The position numbers and the translations under genes are program-made. A stretch of DNA of 64,000 nt from Rhizobium rhizoryzae (lineage in GTDB: Bacteria; Pseudomonadota; Alphaproteobacteria; Rhizobiales; Rhizobiaceae): positions 186,001 to 250,000 of the forward strand of contig NZ_CP049249.1 in the NCBI RefSeq assembly GCF_011046895.1, given 5' to 3'. Below are positions 8,490 to 20,730 of the stretch, one piece after another (the stretch's first letter is position 1; each line of letters begins with the position of its first letter). The notes beneath the pieces were generated by a model. The model was not told the origin of the DNA. It saw only the letters and a list, made by a program, of their open reading frames with translations, and made no database searches.

Positions 8490-9506
8490 ATGAGGCCGCC
8501 CCTGAAATTTGCCGTCATCGGCATTGATCACAACCACATCTACGGCATGATCAATGGTCTCATAGGCGAGGGGGCGGAATTCACCGGTTGGGCCACCAGC
8601 GCTGAAACCCCGCTTTCTCAATGCCAGAGATTTGGCGAATCCTATCCTGATGTGCCGATGGTAGAGCCGGATGCCTTGCTTGACGATGCTTCCGTGCAAC
8701 TGATCGTATCGGCCGCGATTAACGACCAGCGGGCAGGCATTGCCATTGCCGCCATGCAGGCGGGCAAGGACGCTTTCGTAGACAAGCCCGGCTGTACGAC
8801 GCTTTCCGAACTTGAGGCAATCCGCGAGTGCGTCAACGCCACGGGCCGAAAGTGGGTTGTATGCTTCTCGGAGCGTTTGCAGGTTGAAAGCGTCACGTTG
8901 GCCGATCAACTGATCAGGGAAGGGCGCATTGGCAAAGTGGTGCAAACGGTCGGATTGGGACCGCACCGCCATAATCCATCACTCCGCGCTAACTGGTTCT
9001 GGCAAAGGTTGCGCTATGGTGGAATTCTGACCGACATCTGTGCCCATCAGTTCGATCAGTTCCTGCACTTCACCGGATCGACGCAAGCTAGCGTCGTCAC
9101 TGCGCATATTGGGAATGTGGCTAATCCCGACCGCCCGGACTTTCAGGATTTCGGCGAAGTCTTGCTGGAAGGCAATGGCGGTAGAGGTTACGCGCGCGTT
9201 GACTGGCTTACCCCGGATGGCCTGCCGACGTGGGGAGATGGCCGGATGACCATCCTCGGTACGCATGGCACGATCGAGCTTCGTAAATACATTGATATCG
9301 CGGGACGACCCGGCAAGGATCATGTGTTTCTGGCGGATCAGAAGGGTGTCGAGCATTTCGAAGCGACCGGCGCGGGACTGCCATTCTTCGGCAAATTCTA
9401 TACCGATATCATCGAGCGAACCGAGGTTGCGATGACGCAGGCGCATGCGTTTCTTGCGACGCAACTCGCGCTTCAGGCGCAGGCAAAGGCAGAAAGTCAG
9501 CAGTAG
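8490..9506 (+). CDS. Gfo/Idh/MocA-family oxidoreductase
   Basis: 338 residues starting at ATG 8490, two nucleotides after the previous stop. The N-terminus (KFAVIGIDHNHIYGMINGL) departs from the usual GxGxxG dinucleotide motif, with GIDHNH in its place. The usual EKP motif reads DKPGCTT, keeping the Lys. The C-terminal half has the GFO/IDH fold features (GGILTDICAHQFDQFLHFTG). The altered nucleotide-binding loop may mean different cofactor handling. It is the second of three tandem homologues and is expected to act on a sugar from the same pathway. No specific reaction can be assigned. Confidence 0.75.
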   Translation: MRPPLKFAVIGIDHNHIYGMINGLIGEGAEFTGWATSAETPLSQCQRFGESYPDVPMVEPDALLDDASVQLIVSAAINDQRAGIAIAAMQAGKDAFVDKPGCTTLSELEAIRECVNATGRKWVVCFSERLQVESVTLADQLIREGRIGKVVQTVGLGPHRHNPSLRANWFWQRLRYGGILTDICAHQFDQFLHFTGSTQASVVTAHIGNVANPDRPDFQDFGEVLLEGNGGRGYARVDWLTPDGLPTWGDGRMTILGTHGTIELRKYIDIAGRPGKDHVFLADQKGVEHFEATGAGLPFFGKFYTDIIERTEVAMTQAHAFLATQLALQAQAKAESQQ

Positions 9507-9507
9507 A

Positions 9508-10581
9508 ATGAGCAGTCGATTTCGCGTGGCAGTCATCGGAGCCGGTATCGGCAAGGCCCATGTGGTCGGATATCTGCAACTGCCAGAGGCGTTCGAGGTC
9601 GCTTGCGTTTGCGATCTCAACCTTGCCCGCGCCGAGGACGCAGCCAGCCTTGCGCCCAGGGCGCAGGCCGTCACCAGTTTTGATGCGGTGCTTGCTGATC
9701 CGTCGATCGATATTGTCGACATTTGCCTGCCCCCAGGGTTGCATGTGTCCATGTCGATCAAGGCGCTTGAGGCGGGCAAGCATGTGGTCTGCGAAAAGCC
9801 CTTGGCCGGATCGCTTGCAGACATGCGAAAGCTCATGTTAGCAGCCGGAAATAGCACCGGTCGGCTGTTCCCGGTGTTCCAATACCGCTATGGCCGGAGC
9901 TATCTCGCAACGCATCGGCTGAAACAGGCAGGACTGCTGGGGCGTCCCTATGTGATTTCACTGGAAACCCATTGGCAGCGCGGCGCGGACTATTACGCAG
10001 AGCGCTGGCGAGGAACATGGGCGGGAGAGCTGGGCGGCGTCATCGTCAGCCACGCGTGCCATCTGCATAATCTCGCAACGCATCTGGCGGGCAATGTGTG
10101 CGAAGTCGCCGCTTTCCTGGATACGCGGGTCAACCCCATCGAAACAGAGGATTGCGCCGCCATTTCCATGCGCACCACCGAAGGCGCGATGGTCACCTCG
10201 TCGATTACGCTCGGATCTGCCGGGAACATTTCGCGCTTCAGGGCCTGCTTCGAACAGGTGACGATCACGTCAAGCGATGAGCCTTACAACGTCTGCTCGG
10301 CGCCATGGACATTTATAGCGCGTGACCCATCGCTTCAGGCTGAGGTGGATGCCATCGTGGCAGGCACGGAAGAGGTGCCACCGCGCTTCCCTGGCTTCTT
10401 CGCCGATATCCATCGTGCACTAACGGGACAGCCGGATACATACCTCCCGACCATCGCCGAAGGCTATCATTCAGCGGAGTTGATGACGGCCATCTACACT
10501 TCAGCGCGCGGAAAAACCATCGTCCAGCTCCCGCTGGCGGAAGATCATGACGATCGCGATTTCCAGCAATTGTTGACCTGA
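9508..10581 (+). CDS. Gfo/Idh/MocA-family oxidoreductase
   Basis: The chosen ATG at 9508 follows the previous stop by one nucleotide and gives 357 residues with the dinucleotide motif in place (VAVIGAGIGKAHVVGY). The signature reads CEKPLAGS, and HWQRGADYYAERWRGTW plus a GGVIVSHACHLHNL helix match the substrate-domain pattern of the family. It is the last gene of the operon that begins with GH105 and is followed by a hairpin at 10584. Three adjacent paralogues with differing motifs suggest sequential or alternative oxidation/reduction steps on one sugar class. The substrate is unknown. Confidence 0.77.
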   Translation: MSSRFRVAVIGAGIGKAHVVGYLQLPEAFEVACVCDLNLARAEDAASLAPRAQAVTSFDAVLADPSIDIVDICLPPGLHVSMSIKALEAGKHVVCEKPLAGSLADMRKLMLAAGNSTGRLFPVFQYRYGRSYLATHRLKQAGLLGRPYVISLETHWQRGADYYAERWRGTWAGELGGVIVSHACHLHNLATHLAGNVCEVAAFLDTRVNPIETEDCAAISMRTTEGAMVTSSITLGSAGNISRFRACFEQVTITSSDEPYNVCSAPWTFIARDPSLQAEVDAIVAGTEEVPPRFPGFFADIHRALTGQPDTYLPTIAEGYHSAELMTAIYTSARGKTIVQLPLAEDHDDRDFQQLLT

Positions 10582-10583
10582 AA

Positions 10584-10605
10584 GGCGTGGTCAAACGGCC
10601 ACGCT
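10584..10605 (+). terminator. Possible terminator of the first pectin operon
   Basis: A 6-bp GC-rich stem, GCGTGG / CCACGC (10585-10590 and 10599-10604) with an 8-nt loop lies just after the third oxidoreductase stop. Only a short, interrupted T-rich tail follows (TTGCCGAAAGTTTCTTT), so termination strength is uncertain. Confidence 0.4.
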
Positions 10606-10734
10606 TGCCGAAAGTTTCTTTGCTGCCGTTTCCGAACCTGAAAAAATATCGGATTGGCACTCAGAATCCCTTGGACAAAACCGATTGCGCACCATATCAC
10701 GCCGCAGCGATTTTCCTTATATTTGGGGTTTCTG

Positions 10735-13677
10735 ATGAACCTTCAGTTCGTGTCCGCGCACTGGCCTCTCGGCGGCGGTGAGACCGGTGAACTCATTCGG
10801 CAGTTCGACTGGTCGCAGACTTCGTTGGGCCCCATTTCCGAATGGCCGCAACATTTGCGGATCAAGGTCAATTCCATCGTCAATTCTCCCATCCCGCAGG
10901 TTCTGATGTGGGGTGCGGATCATGTGATGATCTACAACGATGCCTATGTCGAAATTGCCGGAAGTTATCACCCAAGCGCTCTGGGTGCGCGGGTGCAGGA
11001 TATCTGGCCGGAGATCTGGGATTGGAACCGCAAGATCCTGGAAGCCGGTTTCCGTGGCGAGGTGCAGTCTTTCCGCGATCAGGTCATGACGCTGTACCGC
11101 CATGGTGAAGCAGAAGATGTGATCTTCGATCTCTTCTACACGCCGATTTATTGCGAAGACGGCCGTGTGGACGGCGTCCTTTGCACGGTTCTTGAAAACA
11201 CCGAGAAAGTCATCGCAGTTCGCGCTTTGGCAGAGAGCCGTGAGGAGTTGCGCCGGCTGACCGATGCAATGCCGATCCTCGTCGGCTTTCTCGATCGCAA
11301 CCACGTCTATCGCTTTGCAAATCAGGGCTACATCGAGTGGTTCGGGCTGAACGCAGACGAGGTGGTAGGCAAACACGCCTCAGAGGTGATTGGGCAAGCT
11401 TATTACGAGGCCAGAAAGCCGCTTCTGGACCGTGCCTTGGCGGGTGAGGTTGTGATCACGGACACTGTGATCCGGCGTCCAGACGGCGAAAGCCGCACCG
11501 CAGAGGTTCGCTACATTCCGCGCTCGACGTCTGAGGGCGTGGTCGACGGTCTCTACATCCTGATTATCGACATCGAAAGCCGCAAGCAGAGCGAAATTGC
11601 ACTTCGTCGCAGCAATGACAGGTTCAAGGCCGCGGTGAGCGCCGTTCATGGTGTTCTCTGGACCAACACGGCTGACGGACGAATGGTGGGTGCGCAGCCT
11701 GGCTGGTCGGCGTTGACGGGTCAGACCTTTGAAGAATACCAGGGATATGGTTGGTCCAATGCCGTTCATCCGGATGACCGGGCGGGATCGATCGCCAGCT
11801 GGCGGGAGGCTGTCGCTGAAAAGACGACGTACATCTGGGAGCATCGGGTGCGCCGTCACGATGGGGTCTATCGGACCTTCATCATCCGGGCCGTGCCCAT
11901 TCTGGACGCGCAAGGCGAGATCGAGGAATGGGTTGGTGTCCATACCGACATTACCGAGCAGCGCCAGGCGGAACTCAGCCTTCAGGAGCATGCAAGCAGT
12001 CTGGAGAGGCAGATCCGCCACCGACAGCGTGCCGAAGAGCAGCTGCGGCAGCTCAACGAAAGCCTTGAGGCGCGTATTGAAACAGAGATGGCTGAACGTC
12101 GTCAGGCGGAGCGGGCGCTGCAGCAGGCGCAGAAGATGGAAGCCATTGGCCAGTTGACCGGCGGCGTCGCGCACGACTTCAACAACCTGCTGCAAGTCGT
12201 CCAAGGCAACCTCCAGCTTTTGCTGAAGGATGTTGCCGGTAACGGTCGGGCTGAACGGCGTGTCAGCAATGCGCTGGCAGGTGTCAGCCGCGGTGCAAAG
12301 CTTGCCAGCCAGCTACTGGCCTTCGGGCGGCGTCAGGCACTCGAACCGAGGGTCATCAACATCAGCCGTTTCATTGCCGGCATGGATGATCTGCTTAGAC
12401 GCTCGTTGGGTGAAGCAATCGAGATCGAAGTCATAACATCTGGCGGTCTATGGAATACCTATGCTGATCCGGCGCAGGTGGAGAACGCGCTTCTGAATTT
12501 GGCCATCAATGCGCGCGACGCCATGGATGGCTCGGGCAAGCTGACAATCGAAGTTGGCAATGCAAGCCTCGACCAGGACTATGCGCGCACCCATGCGGAA
12601 GTCTCGCCCGGTCAGTATGTCATGTTGGCCGTCACAGATACCGGATCGGGCATGCCTGCCGAAATCCTCGAAAAGGTCTTCGAGCCATTTTTCTCCACCA
12701 AGCCTGAAGGCAAGGGAACAGGTCTCGGGCTGTCCATGGTCTACGGCTTCGTCAAGCAGTCCGGTGGACATATCAAGATCTACAGCGAGATAGGTCAGGG
12801 GACGACCGTCAAGATCTACCTTCCACGCTCCATCGCTGACGAAGATCGCGAGGTCACGATCCAGACCGGTCCCATCGTTGGCGGTACGGAGACGGTCCTT
12901 GTCGTTGAGGACGACGAAGAGGTTCGCAACACTGTCGTCGAAACTCTTGCAGATCTCGGCTACAGAGTTCTCACGGCAAAGGACGCGCAGGCGGGTCTGA
13001 ATGTCGTCGAGAGCGGCCTGCCCATCGACGTCATCTTCACGGACGTCGTCATGCCCGGTCCCATGAAAAGCCGCGAGATGGCGCGACGTGCGAAGGAACG
13101 CCTACCGAACCTCGCCGTTCTCTTCACGTCCGGATACACGGAGAACTCTATCGTTCATGGCGGAATTCTGGATGCAGGCGTCGAGCTTTTGTCGAAGCCT
13201 TATTCGCGGGAGGCGCTTGCGCGACGCATTCGTCATGTGATTGCCAACCAGAAGCAGGCTGAGGTTGCCGAAACTGTTCTGCGTGATCGCACAGCGGTCG
13301 TGCCACAAGCCTTGGCAAGCGAAACAGTTGTTCTGCTGGTGGAAGACGATATGCTGATCCGGTCGAGCACAGCGGAAATGCTTGCTGATTTCGGCTATCA
13401 GGTCATCGAGGCAGCCAATGGAGCGGAAGCTCTGGCGGCTCTTTCTTCCGAACCGATCGACGTGCTTGTGACCGATGTTGGCCTCCCCGACATTGATGGC
13501 GGAAGCCTTGCGAAACGTGCGGTGGAACATAATCCGGCACTGCATGTCGTTTTCGCAACGGGCGAAACACATGCGCCTCCTGGCGCGCCGGAGCGATCCA
13601 CTCTTTTGCGCAAGCCTTACCATCAGGAACAGGTCAAGATTGCGCTGGAGAAAGTACTGACGTCTCAAGCTATGTGA
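10735..13677 (+). CDS. Hybrid sensor histidine kinase with three PAS-type domains and two receivers
   Basis: About 980 residues from ATG 10735 (a TTG at 10654 would add 27 residues). No membrane helix is evident, so it is a cytoplasmic sensor. The order is: a PAS-like region (about 10-150, including [14 protein letters not shown]), two further PAS domains (about 160-285 and 295-415), a coiled coil, HisKA with the phospho-His H480 in GGVAHDFNN, an HATPase domain with N-, G1- and G2-type motifs, then two receivers with phosphoacceptors D770 and D914. H480 lies in the HDFNN form typical of PAS-linked kinases. The stimulus is unknown. The next genes are another hybrid kinase and a response regulator, so all three may form one relay. 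Confidence 0.87.
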   Translation: MNLQFVSAHWPLGGGETGELIRQFDWSQTSLGPISEWPQHLRIKVNSIVNSPIPQVLMWGADHVMIYNDAYVEIAGSYHPSALGARVQDIWPEIWDWNRKILEAGFRGEVQSFRDQVMTLYRHGEAEDVIFDLFYTPIYCEDGRVDGVLCTVLENTEKVIAVRALAESREELRRLTDAMPILVGFLDRNHVYRFANQGYIEWFGLNADEVVGKHASEVIGQAYYEARKPLLDRALAGEVVITDTVIRRPDGESRTAEVRYIPRSTSEGVVDGLYILIIDIESRKQSEIALRRSNDRFKAAVSAVHGVLWTNTADGRMVGAQPGWSALTGQTFEEYQGYGWSNAVHPDDRAGSIASWREAVAEKTTYIWEHRVRRHDGVYRTFIIRAVPILDAQGEIEEWVGVHTDITEQRQAELSLQEHASSLERQIRHRQRAEEQLRQLNESLEARIETEMAERRQAERALQQAQKMEAIGQLTGGVAHDFNNLLQVVQGNLQLLLKDVAGNGRAERRVSNALAGVSRGAKLASQLLAFGRRQALEPRVINISRFIAGMDDLLRRSLGEAIEIEVITSGGLWNTYADPAQVENALLNLAINARDAMDGSGKLTIEVGNASLDQDYARTHAEVSPGQYVMLAVTDTGSGMPAEILEKVFEPFFSTKPEGKGTGLGLSMVYGFVKQSGGHIKIYSEIGQGTTVKIYLPRSIADEDREVTIQTGPIVGGTETVLVVEDDEEVRNTVVETLADLGYRVLTAKDAQAGLNVVESGLPIDVIFTDVVMPGPMKSREMARRAKERLPNLAVLFTSGYTENSIVHGGILDAGVELLSKPYSREALARRIRHVIANQKQAEVAETVLRDRTAVVPQALASETVVLLVEDDMLIRSSTAEMLADFGYQVIEAANGAEALAALSSEPIDVLVTDVGLPDIDGGSLAKRAVEHNPALHVVFATGETHAPPGAPERSTLLRKPYHQEQVKIALEKVLTSQAM

Positions 13678-13750
13678 GAACCGGCAGCCTTTCGTCATCT
13701 GAGGGAACTGTGCCATAACAGGCGTAGTTTCCTCAGTAGCGTTTGTCTCC

Positions 13751-16222
13751 ATGACCTCAATGCAACAACAACCGGTTGATCAGCGTCATGCGATCATATG
13801 GACCGGCGAATTTCGCGACCGTGATGTCGAGGCCCGCTATGCAGAAACTGCGCGAGCCGAAACACTCAACATTGCCCGCCTTTGCGTCATTGCGACGACA
13901 GTGGCGAGCGTATCGTTTGCCCCGATGGACCTGATGATGATCGAACCGCCGATACTCTATGAGTTCCTCGGCATTCGGTTCGGTCTTGCGATTTTGTGCG
14001 TGGCGACGCTGCTTGCCCTGGCGAAAGCCAACTCTCAGCGGGAGATCGTGTTCGCGAGTTATGCGCAAACCATCATCTTCTTCTTTTTCAATGCGCTGAT
14101 CTTCAATCACCCTGCTCTGACACGGCATGGCGGGACTCTCATCCCGCTGATCGCGATTGCGCTGCCAATGTATCTGCCTGGCCGCGCTTTTCCGGTTGCT
14201 CTGGCCAGCGCCTATGCCTGGATTATCAGCCTTATGTTTTGGGGCGTGTTGCGGCCAGATCCTGAAAGCCTGCTGGATCTCTCGTCTATTTTTCTGGTGG
14301 CGACCGTCGCCTATGTCGCAGGCAATATGGCCCGTATCCAGTTGAACCGCATGCGACGCGTCGAGTTCTTGCACATGGAAGAGATGCGACGCATCAACCG
14401 CGAACTGATCGCTGCGAAGGATCGGGCCGAGGCTGGAGAAAGGATCAAGAGCGAGTTTCTCGCGGTCATGAGCCATGAAATCCGCACGCCGATGAATGGC
14501 ATCCTTGGCATGATTCAGCTCTTGCTGGGCGAGAAACTCAGCGCTTCGGTGCGCAAGCGATTGAGCGTTGTCCGTCGCTCCGCGGAGGCTTTGCGTGCCA
14601 TTCTGGATGACGTGCTGGATCTCTCCAGTCTGGAGCGCGGCGTGGATGTCGTTCTGCATGAACCGGTCGATCTTGGACGCCTGACCCAGGATGTTGTGGA
14701 CCTCATGATGCCGCGCGCAAGGGAAAAGGCGATTGAACTGAGGCTTGTGCAGGAGACAGCCTCCATTGGCTGGGTGCTAGGTGATGCAGCGCGTCTACGG
14801 CAGATCCTCTTCAATCTGGTAGGCAATGCGGTCAAGTTCACCGAAAAGGGCTATGTCGTTATCGATATACAGCGGGATCCGGTAAGGGACCAGGTCACGA
14901 TTGAAGTCAAGGATAGCGGTATCGGCATTCCCTCAGACGAAATTCCTAGTCTCTTCCAGCCATTCGTGCAGGTTGATGCAACCATCAAGCGGCGCTTCGG
15001 CGGTTCGGGCCTTGGCTTGGCTATCGTGCGGCGTCTAGTAGAGACCATGAAGGGAACGATTGCGGTTCAGAGCGCGCCCGGAGAGGGGAGCGCTTTCCTC
15101 GTGAGCCTGCCACTCTTGCCAGTGGCGCCGGAACTCACCGTCGCCAATGCTGCTGGCACGGAAGATGTGGTTGGGAGGCAAAGGCTGAATATCCTCATCG
15201 TCGAGGACAATCCGGTGAACCAGGCTGTTGCCTCTGGTCTTTTGACGGCAGCGGGGCATCGCTGCGAGGTTGTCGACGGCGGTCTGTCGGCTCTCGAACG
15301 TATCCAGCAACGCTCGTTCGATGTCGTGCTTATGGATCTACAGATGCCGGGAATGGATGGTTTCGAAGCCACCCGACGTATTCGGGCGCTTGGCGGCCGG
15401 TGCACAGGCCTCCCCATCATCGCATTGACGGCCAATGCGATGCGCGAAGATATCGAGCGGTCACTCGCCGCAGGGATGGACGGGCATCTTGCCAAGCCAA
15501 TTGACATCGACGCTCTCTTACATCTTCTGGCTTCTCTGCCGGAGAGAAAAAAGTCGACTGGTCTTCTGCAAAGAGGCGATGATGTATTGCTCGTCGGGGA
15601 AGTTCCCAAGACGCTGCAGTTACGGCTGCGCAGACTGGATTTGCGCTTGTTCCCTGCGCGGGATTTTTCGGCTGCACGATCCATGTTGAAAGCCCGGCCC
15701 TTCCCAGGCGTGATTGCACTCGACGGGGCAGATGATTTGCGAGATCTCAAGCCGCTTCTGCCCGCATCAGCCTCCCTCGTCATGTTCAGGAACGAAATGC
15801 CCGTGTCACATGGCAAAGATCCTCAGCAAAGTCCGGCAATTTCGCTCAGCTTGACGATGTCTGACGAAGAGCTCGCCGCGCGTCTGCTGCGTGCATCAAG
15901 CGACGACGATTCCATTATCCTGCCCGGTGAACAAATATACTCCAACGTGAACGACCTGTTCCTGAAGCACCTGGCAGATGAGCACGACCTTCTTCAGAAT
16001 GCCGACATGACTGACGTCGGATTAAGGGAGATTGCCCATCGTTTGAAAGGAAGTGCTGCGAACATGGGAGATCAGATACTTGCCGAAGCAGCAGCGCAGG
16101 CGTTGACAGCAGAACCGCAGCATCACATAGAAACGTGCTCGAAATTGCGGGACGCCGTTTATTTCAGCATATCCCGAATAAACGCAGTCAGTGCCGCAAG
16201 TCAGCGGCGGAGTATCGAGTAA
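13751..16222 (+). CDS. Membrane hybrid histidine kinase with receiver, pseudo-receiver and HPt domain
   Basis: 823 residues. Five or six hydrophobic segments (about residues 38-195) form a membrane sensor without an obvious periplasmic domain. They are followed by HisKA (H242 in MSHEIRTPMNG), HATPase (ending near 450), a receiver with D529 in LMDLQMPGMDG, and a C-terminal HPt domain with H763 in IAHRLKGSAANMG. Between receiver and HPt, residues about 608-715 look like a second, degenerate receiver that lacks the N-terminal acidic pair (VLLVGEVPKT). The domain order supports a His-Asp-His phosphorelay towards the response regulator encoded 4 bp downstream. The input signal cannot be told. Confidence 0.87.
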   Translation: MTSMQQQPVDQRHAIIWTGEFRDRDVEARYAETARAETLNIARLCVIATTVASVSFAPMDLMMIEPPILYEFLGIRFGLAILCVATLLALAKANSQREIVFASYAQTIIFFFFNALIFNHPALTRHGGTLIPLIAIALPMYLPGRAFPVALASAYAWIISLMFWGVLRPDPESLLDLSSIFLVATVAYVAGNMARIQLNRMRRVEFLHMEEMRRINRELIAAKDRAEAGERIKSEFLAVMSHEIRTPMNGILGMIQLLLGEKLSASVRKRLSVVRRSAEALRAILDDVLDLSSLERGVDVVLHEPVDLGRLTQDVVDLMMPRAREKAIELRLVQETASIGWVLGDAARLRQILFNLVGNAVKFTEKGYVVIDIQRDPVRDQVTIEVKDSGIGIPSDEIPSLFQPFVQVDATIKRRFGGSGLGLAIVRRLVETMKGTIAVQSAPGEGSAFLVSLPLLPVAPELTVANAAGTEDVVGRQRLNILIVEDNPVNQAVASGLLTAAGHRCEVVDGGLSALERIQQRSFDVVLMDLQMPGMDGFEATRRIRALGGRCTGLPIIALTANAMREDIERSLAAGMDGHLAKPIDIDALLHLLASLPERKKSTGLLQRGDDVLLVGEVPKTLQLRLRRLDLRLFPARDFSAARSMLKARPFPGVIALDGADDLRDLKPLLPASASLVMFRNEMPVSHGKDPQQSPAISLSLTMSDEELAARLLRASSDDDSIILPGEQIYSNVNDLFLKHLADEHDLLQNADMTDVGLREIAHRLKGSAANMGDQILAEAAAQALTAEPQHHIETCSKLRDAVYFSISRINAVSAASQRRSIE

Positions 16223-16226
16223 CGTC

Positions 16227-16904
16227 ATGAGTACAACGGTTCTTGTGGTTGAAGATGCGCCTGAGAGCCTGGAGCTGATCTGCTCATTTCTCAAACAGAA
16301 CGGCATGACAACTTTCGCAGCCCGCTCCCTGGCGGAGATGCGTCAACGTCTGCAGAGCCATCAGCCTGACATCATTCTTCTCGACGTGAACCTGCCAGAT
16401 GGTGACGGCATTGAAGCTGCTCGCAAGCTCAGGCTCGGTTCTCTTTACGGGCTGATTTTCGTCACTGCGCGCGATTCCGATGACGATATTCTGGCAGGCC
16501 TGGACGCTGGCGGCGATGATTATGTTACGAAGCCGATCAATCTGAAAACGCTTCATGCGCGGATTCGAAGTGTGCTCCGACGCTCACGCGAGCCGGTGAT
16601 CACGTTCGACGGGTGGATCCTCGATGTCGTTCGCCGCGAACTCTTTCGCCCGAATGGACAATTGCTGGAATTGACCGCCGGTGAGATGAATATACTGGTC
16701 GCCCTTGCCTCAAGGCCGGGTGAGCCGCTTTCGCGAGACTTTCTACTGGACGTTATTGCCAATCGCGATCCGACCTCGATTAGCGGACATACCGTCGACA
16801 ACCTCATCGCCCGTTTGCGAAAGAAGATGCAGCTGGATGGCAAAGACGCACCCATTCTGACTGTACGCGGTATTGGATATGCGTTGATGGTTGGCAGGGC
16901 ATAA
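16227..16904 (+). CDS. OmpR/PhoB-family response regulator
   Basis: 225 residues from ATG 16227, which sits 4 bp after the kinase stop and begins directly with the receiver (TTVLVVEDAPESLEL); an upstream in-frame start at 16191 would overlap the kinase. The phosphoacceptor is D53 in ILLDVNLPDGDG, and the switch Lys is in DYVTKPINL. The C-terminal winged helix (about 130-222, ending with the ILTVRGIGYAL hairpin) binds DNA. It is the probable output of the relay fed by the HPt domain of the preceding kinase. Target promoters are not identifiable here. Confidence 0.9.
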   Translation: MSTTVLVVEDAPESLELICSFLKQNGMTTFAARSLAEMRQRLQSHQPDIILLDVNLPDGDGIEAARKLRLGSLYGLIFVTARDSDDDILAGLDAGGDDYVTKPINLKTLHARIRSVLRRSREPVITFDGWILDVVRRELFRPNGQLLELTAGEMNILVALASRPGEPLSRDFLLDVIANRDPTSISGHTVDNLIARLRKKMQLDGKDAPILTVRGIGYALMVGRA

Positions 16905-17092
16905 GCATCGGTCCGACCTGAAAAGCCGAGCATTCCCGGCAAACTCCACTGCGCGTTTGCACCGATATCCACGCCGATACACTCGAAGGTCTCAAGGGAT
17001 ATGCCCTTCATGTCTCGGCTTGATCCCGTCACACAATCGATGTGTCAGAGTGATCCCGAGTTTGCCGGAAATGCTCTAGTCGCCCGCCTTGC

Positions 17093-17383
17093 TCAAGGGG
17101 AAGCTCCGCCAATACCGATTGAATTTCCTGGAGCTGAAATAAACCGCACGCCACCCGCTTCAAATGCTTGCCGAAGTTGTGCCTCGGTCGCGCGATGAAC
17201 ATCGTGACGGCTGCCTTCGTAATCCCGGATCGTGCTTCGGGATACACCTGACCGATCCGCCAGATCCGTCTGCGTCCAATCCAGAAAGCCACGGGCCGCG
17301 CGACAGAGCGCAGGCGTCAATATTCTGCTGCTACCGGGTTGACCCATCTCAACAACCTGCCCATATTGGTCGACAGTGATCAT
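17093..17383 (-). CDS. Small XRE-type helix-turn-helix protein
   Basis: 96 residues, with an alternative start at Met13. The central part (about residues 23-80) is a Cro/CI-type helix-turn-helix: LCRAARGFLDWTQTDLADRS, then GVSRSTIRDYE. The motif is a common small DNA-binding protein type in rhizobia. The gene stands alone, on the opposite strand to its neighbours, between the two-component genes and the pha operon; 126 bp separate its start from the first pha gene. It could be a local regulator of that operon, but nothing in the sequence proves this. Confidence 0.7.
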   Translation of the reverse strand: MITVDQYGQVVEMGQPGSSRILTPALCRAARGFLDWTQTDLADRSGVSRSTIRDYEGSRHDVHRATEAQLRQAFEAGGVRFISAPGNSIGIGGASP

Positions 17384-17509
17384 ATAGATCGTTTCTGCGC
17401 CGATTTCCAGAGGCTCTGCTTTGCAAGTCTGGATGGTGCGTTCTCAACCAGAAAGGTTTAAGTCCTTGGGATAACGCTCGGGCCCTACATTCTTGTACTT
17501 ATTGTTCTG

Positions 17510-20391
<2,882 letters not shown>

Positions 20392-20392
<1 letters not shown>

Positions 20393-20730
20393 TGGAACTG
20401 ATTCTATCTCTTGCCATCGGTGTGATGACGGGATGCGGCGTCTGGCTGATCCTGCGTCCACGCACATATCAGGTGATCGTCGGGCTTTCGCTTCTGTCCT
20501 ATGCTGTGAATCTATTTATTTTCGGCGTCGGCGGAGTGAAGAGCAACATGCCTCCGATTCTGTCGGACGATGTTCTGCCTGCCACCCTTTCCGATCCGGT
20601 TCCGCAGGCATTGGTGCTGACGGCTATCGTCATCGGTTTCGCAACGACAGCTTTGTTTCTCGTTGTCCTTCTCGCATCGCGCGGGCTGACCGGTAACGAC
20701 CATGTCGATGGACGCGAGGAACAGCGATGA
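20392..20730 (+). CDS. phaC: Cation/proton antiporter subunit PhaC (MrpC/MnhC, NuoK-like)
   Basis: 112 residues with three hydrophobic segments. The conserved NuoK-like core is visible (GLSLLSYAVNLFIFGVGG, then QALVLTAIVIGFATTALFLV). The ATG shares its first base with the stop of the PhaAB gene, and the end overlaps phaD by 4 bp, so translation is coupled. It forms part of the membrane arm that binds the MrpD-type channel in the antiporter complex. Confidence 0.92.

Noticed and set aside
11380..12204. 274-residue minus-strand frame inside the first hybrid kinase
   Set aside because: It lies entirely within PAS and HisKA coding sequence and has no recognisable domain.
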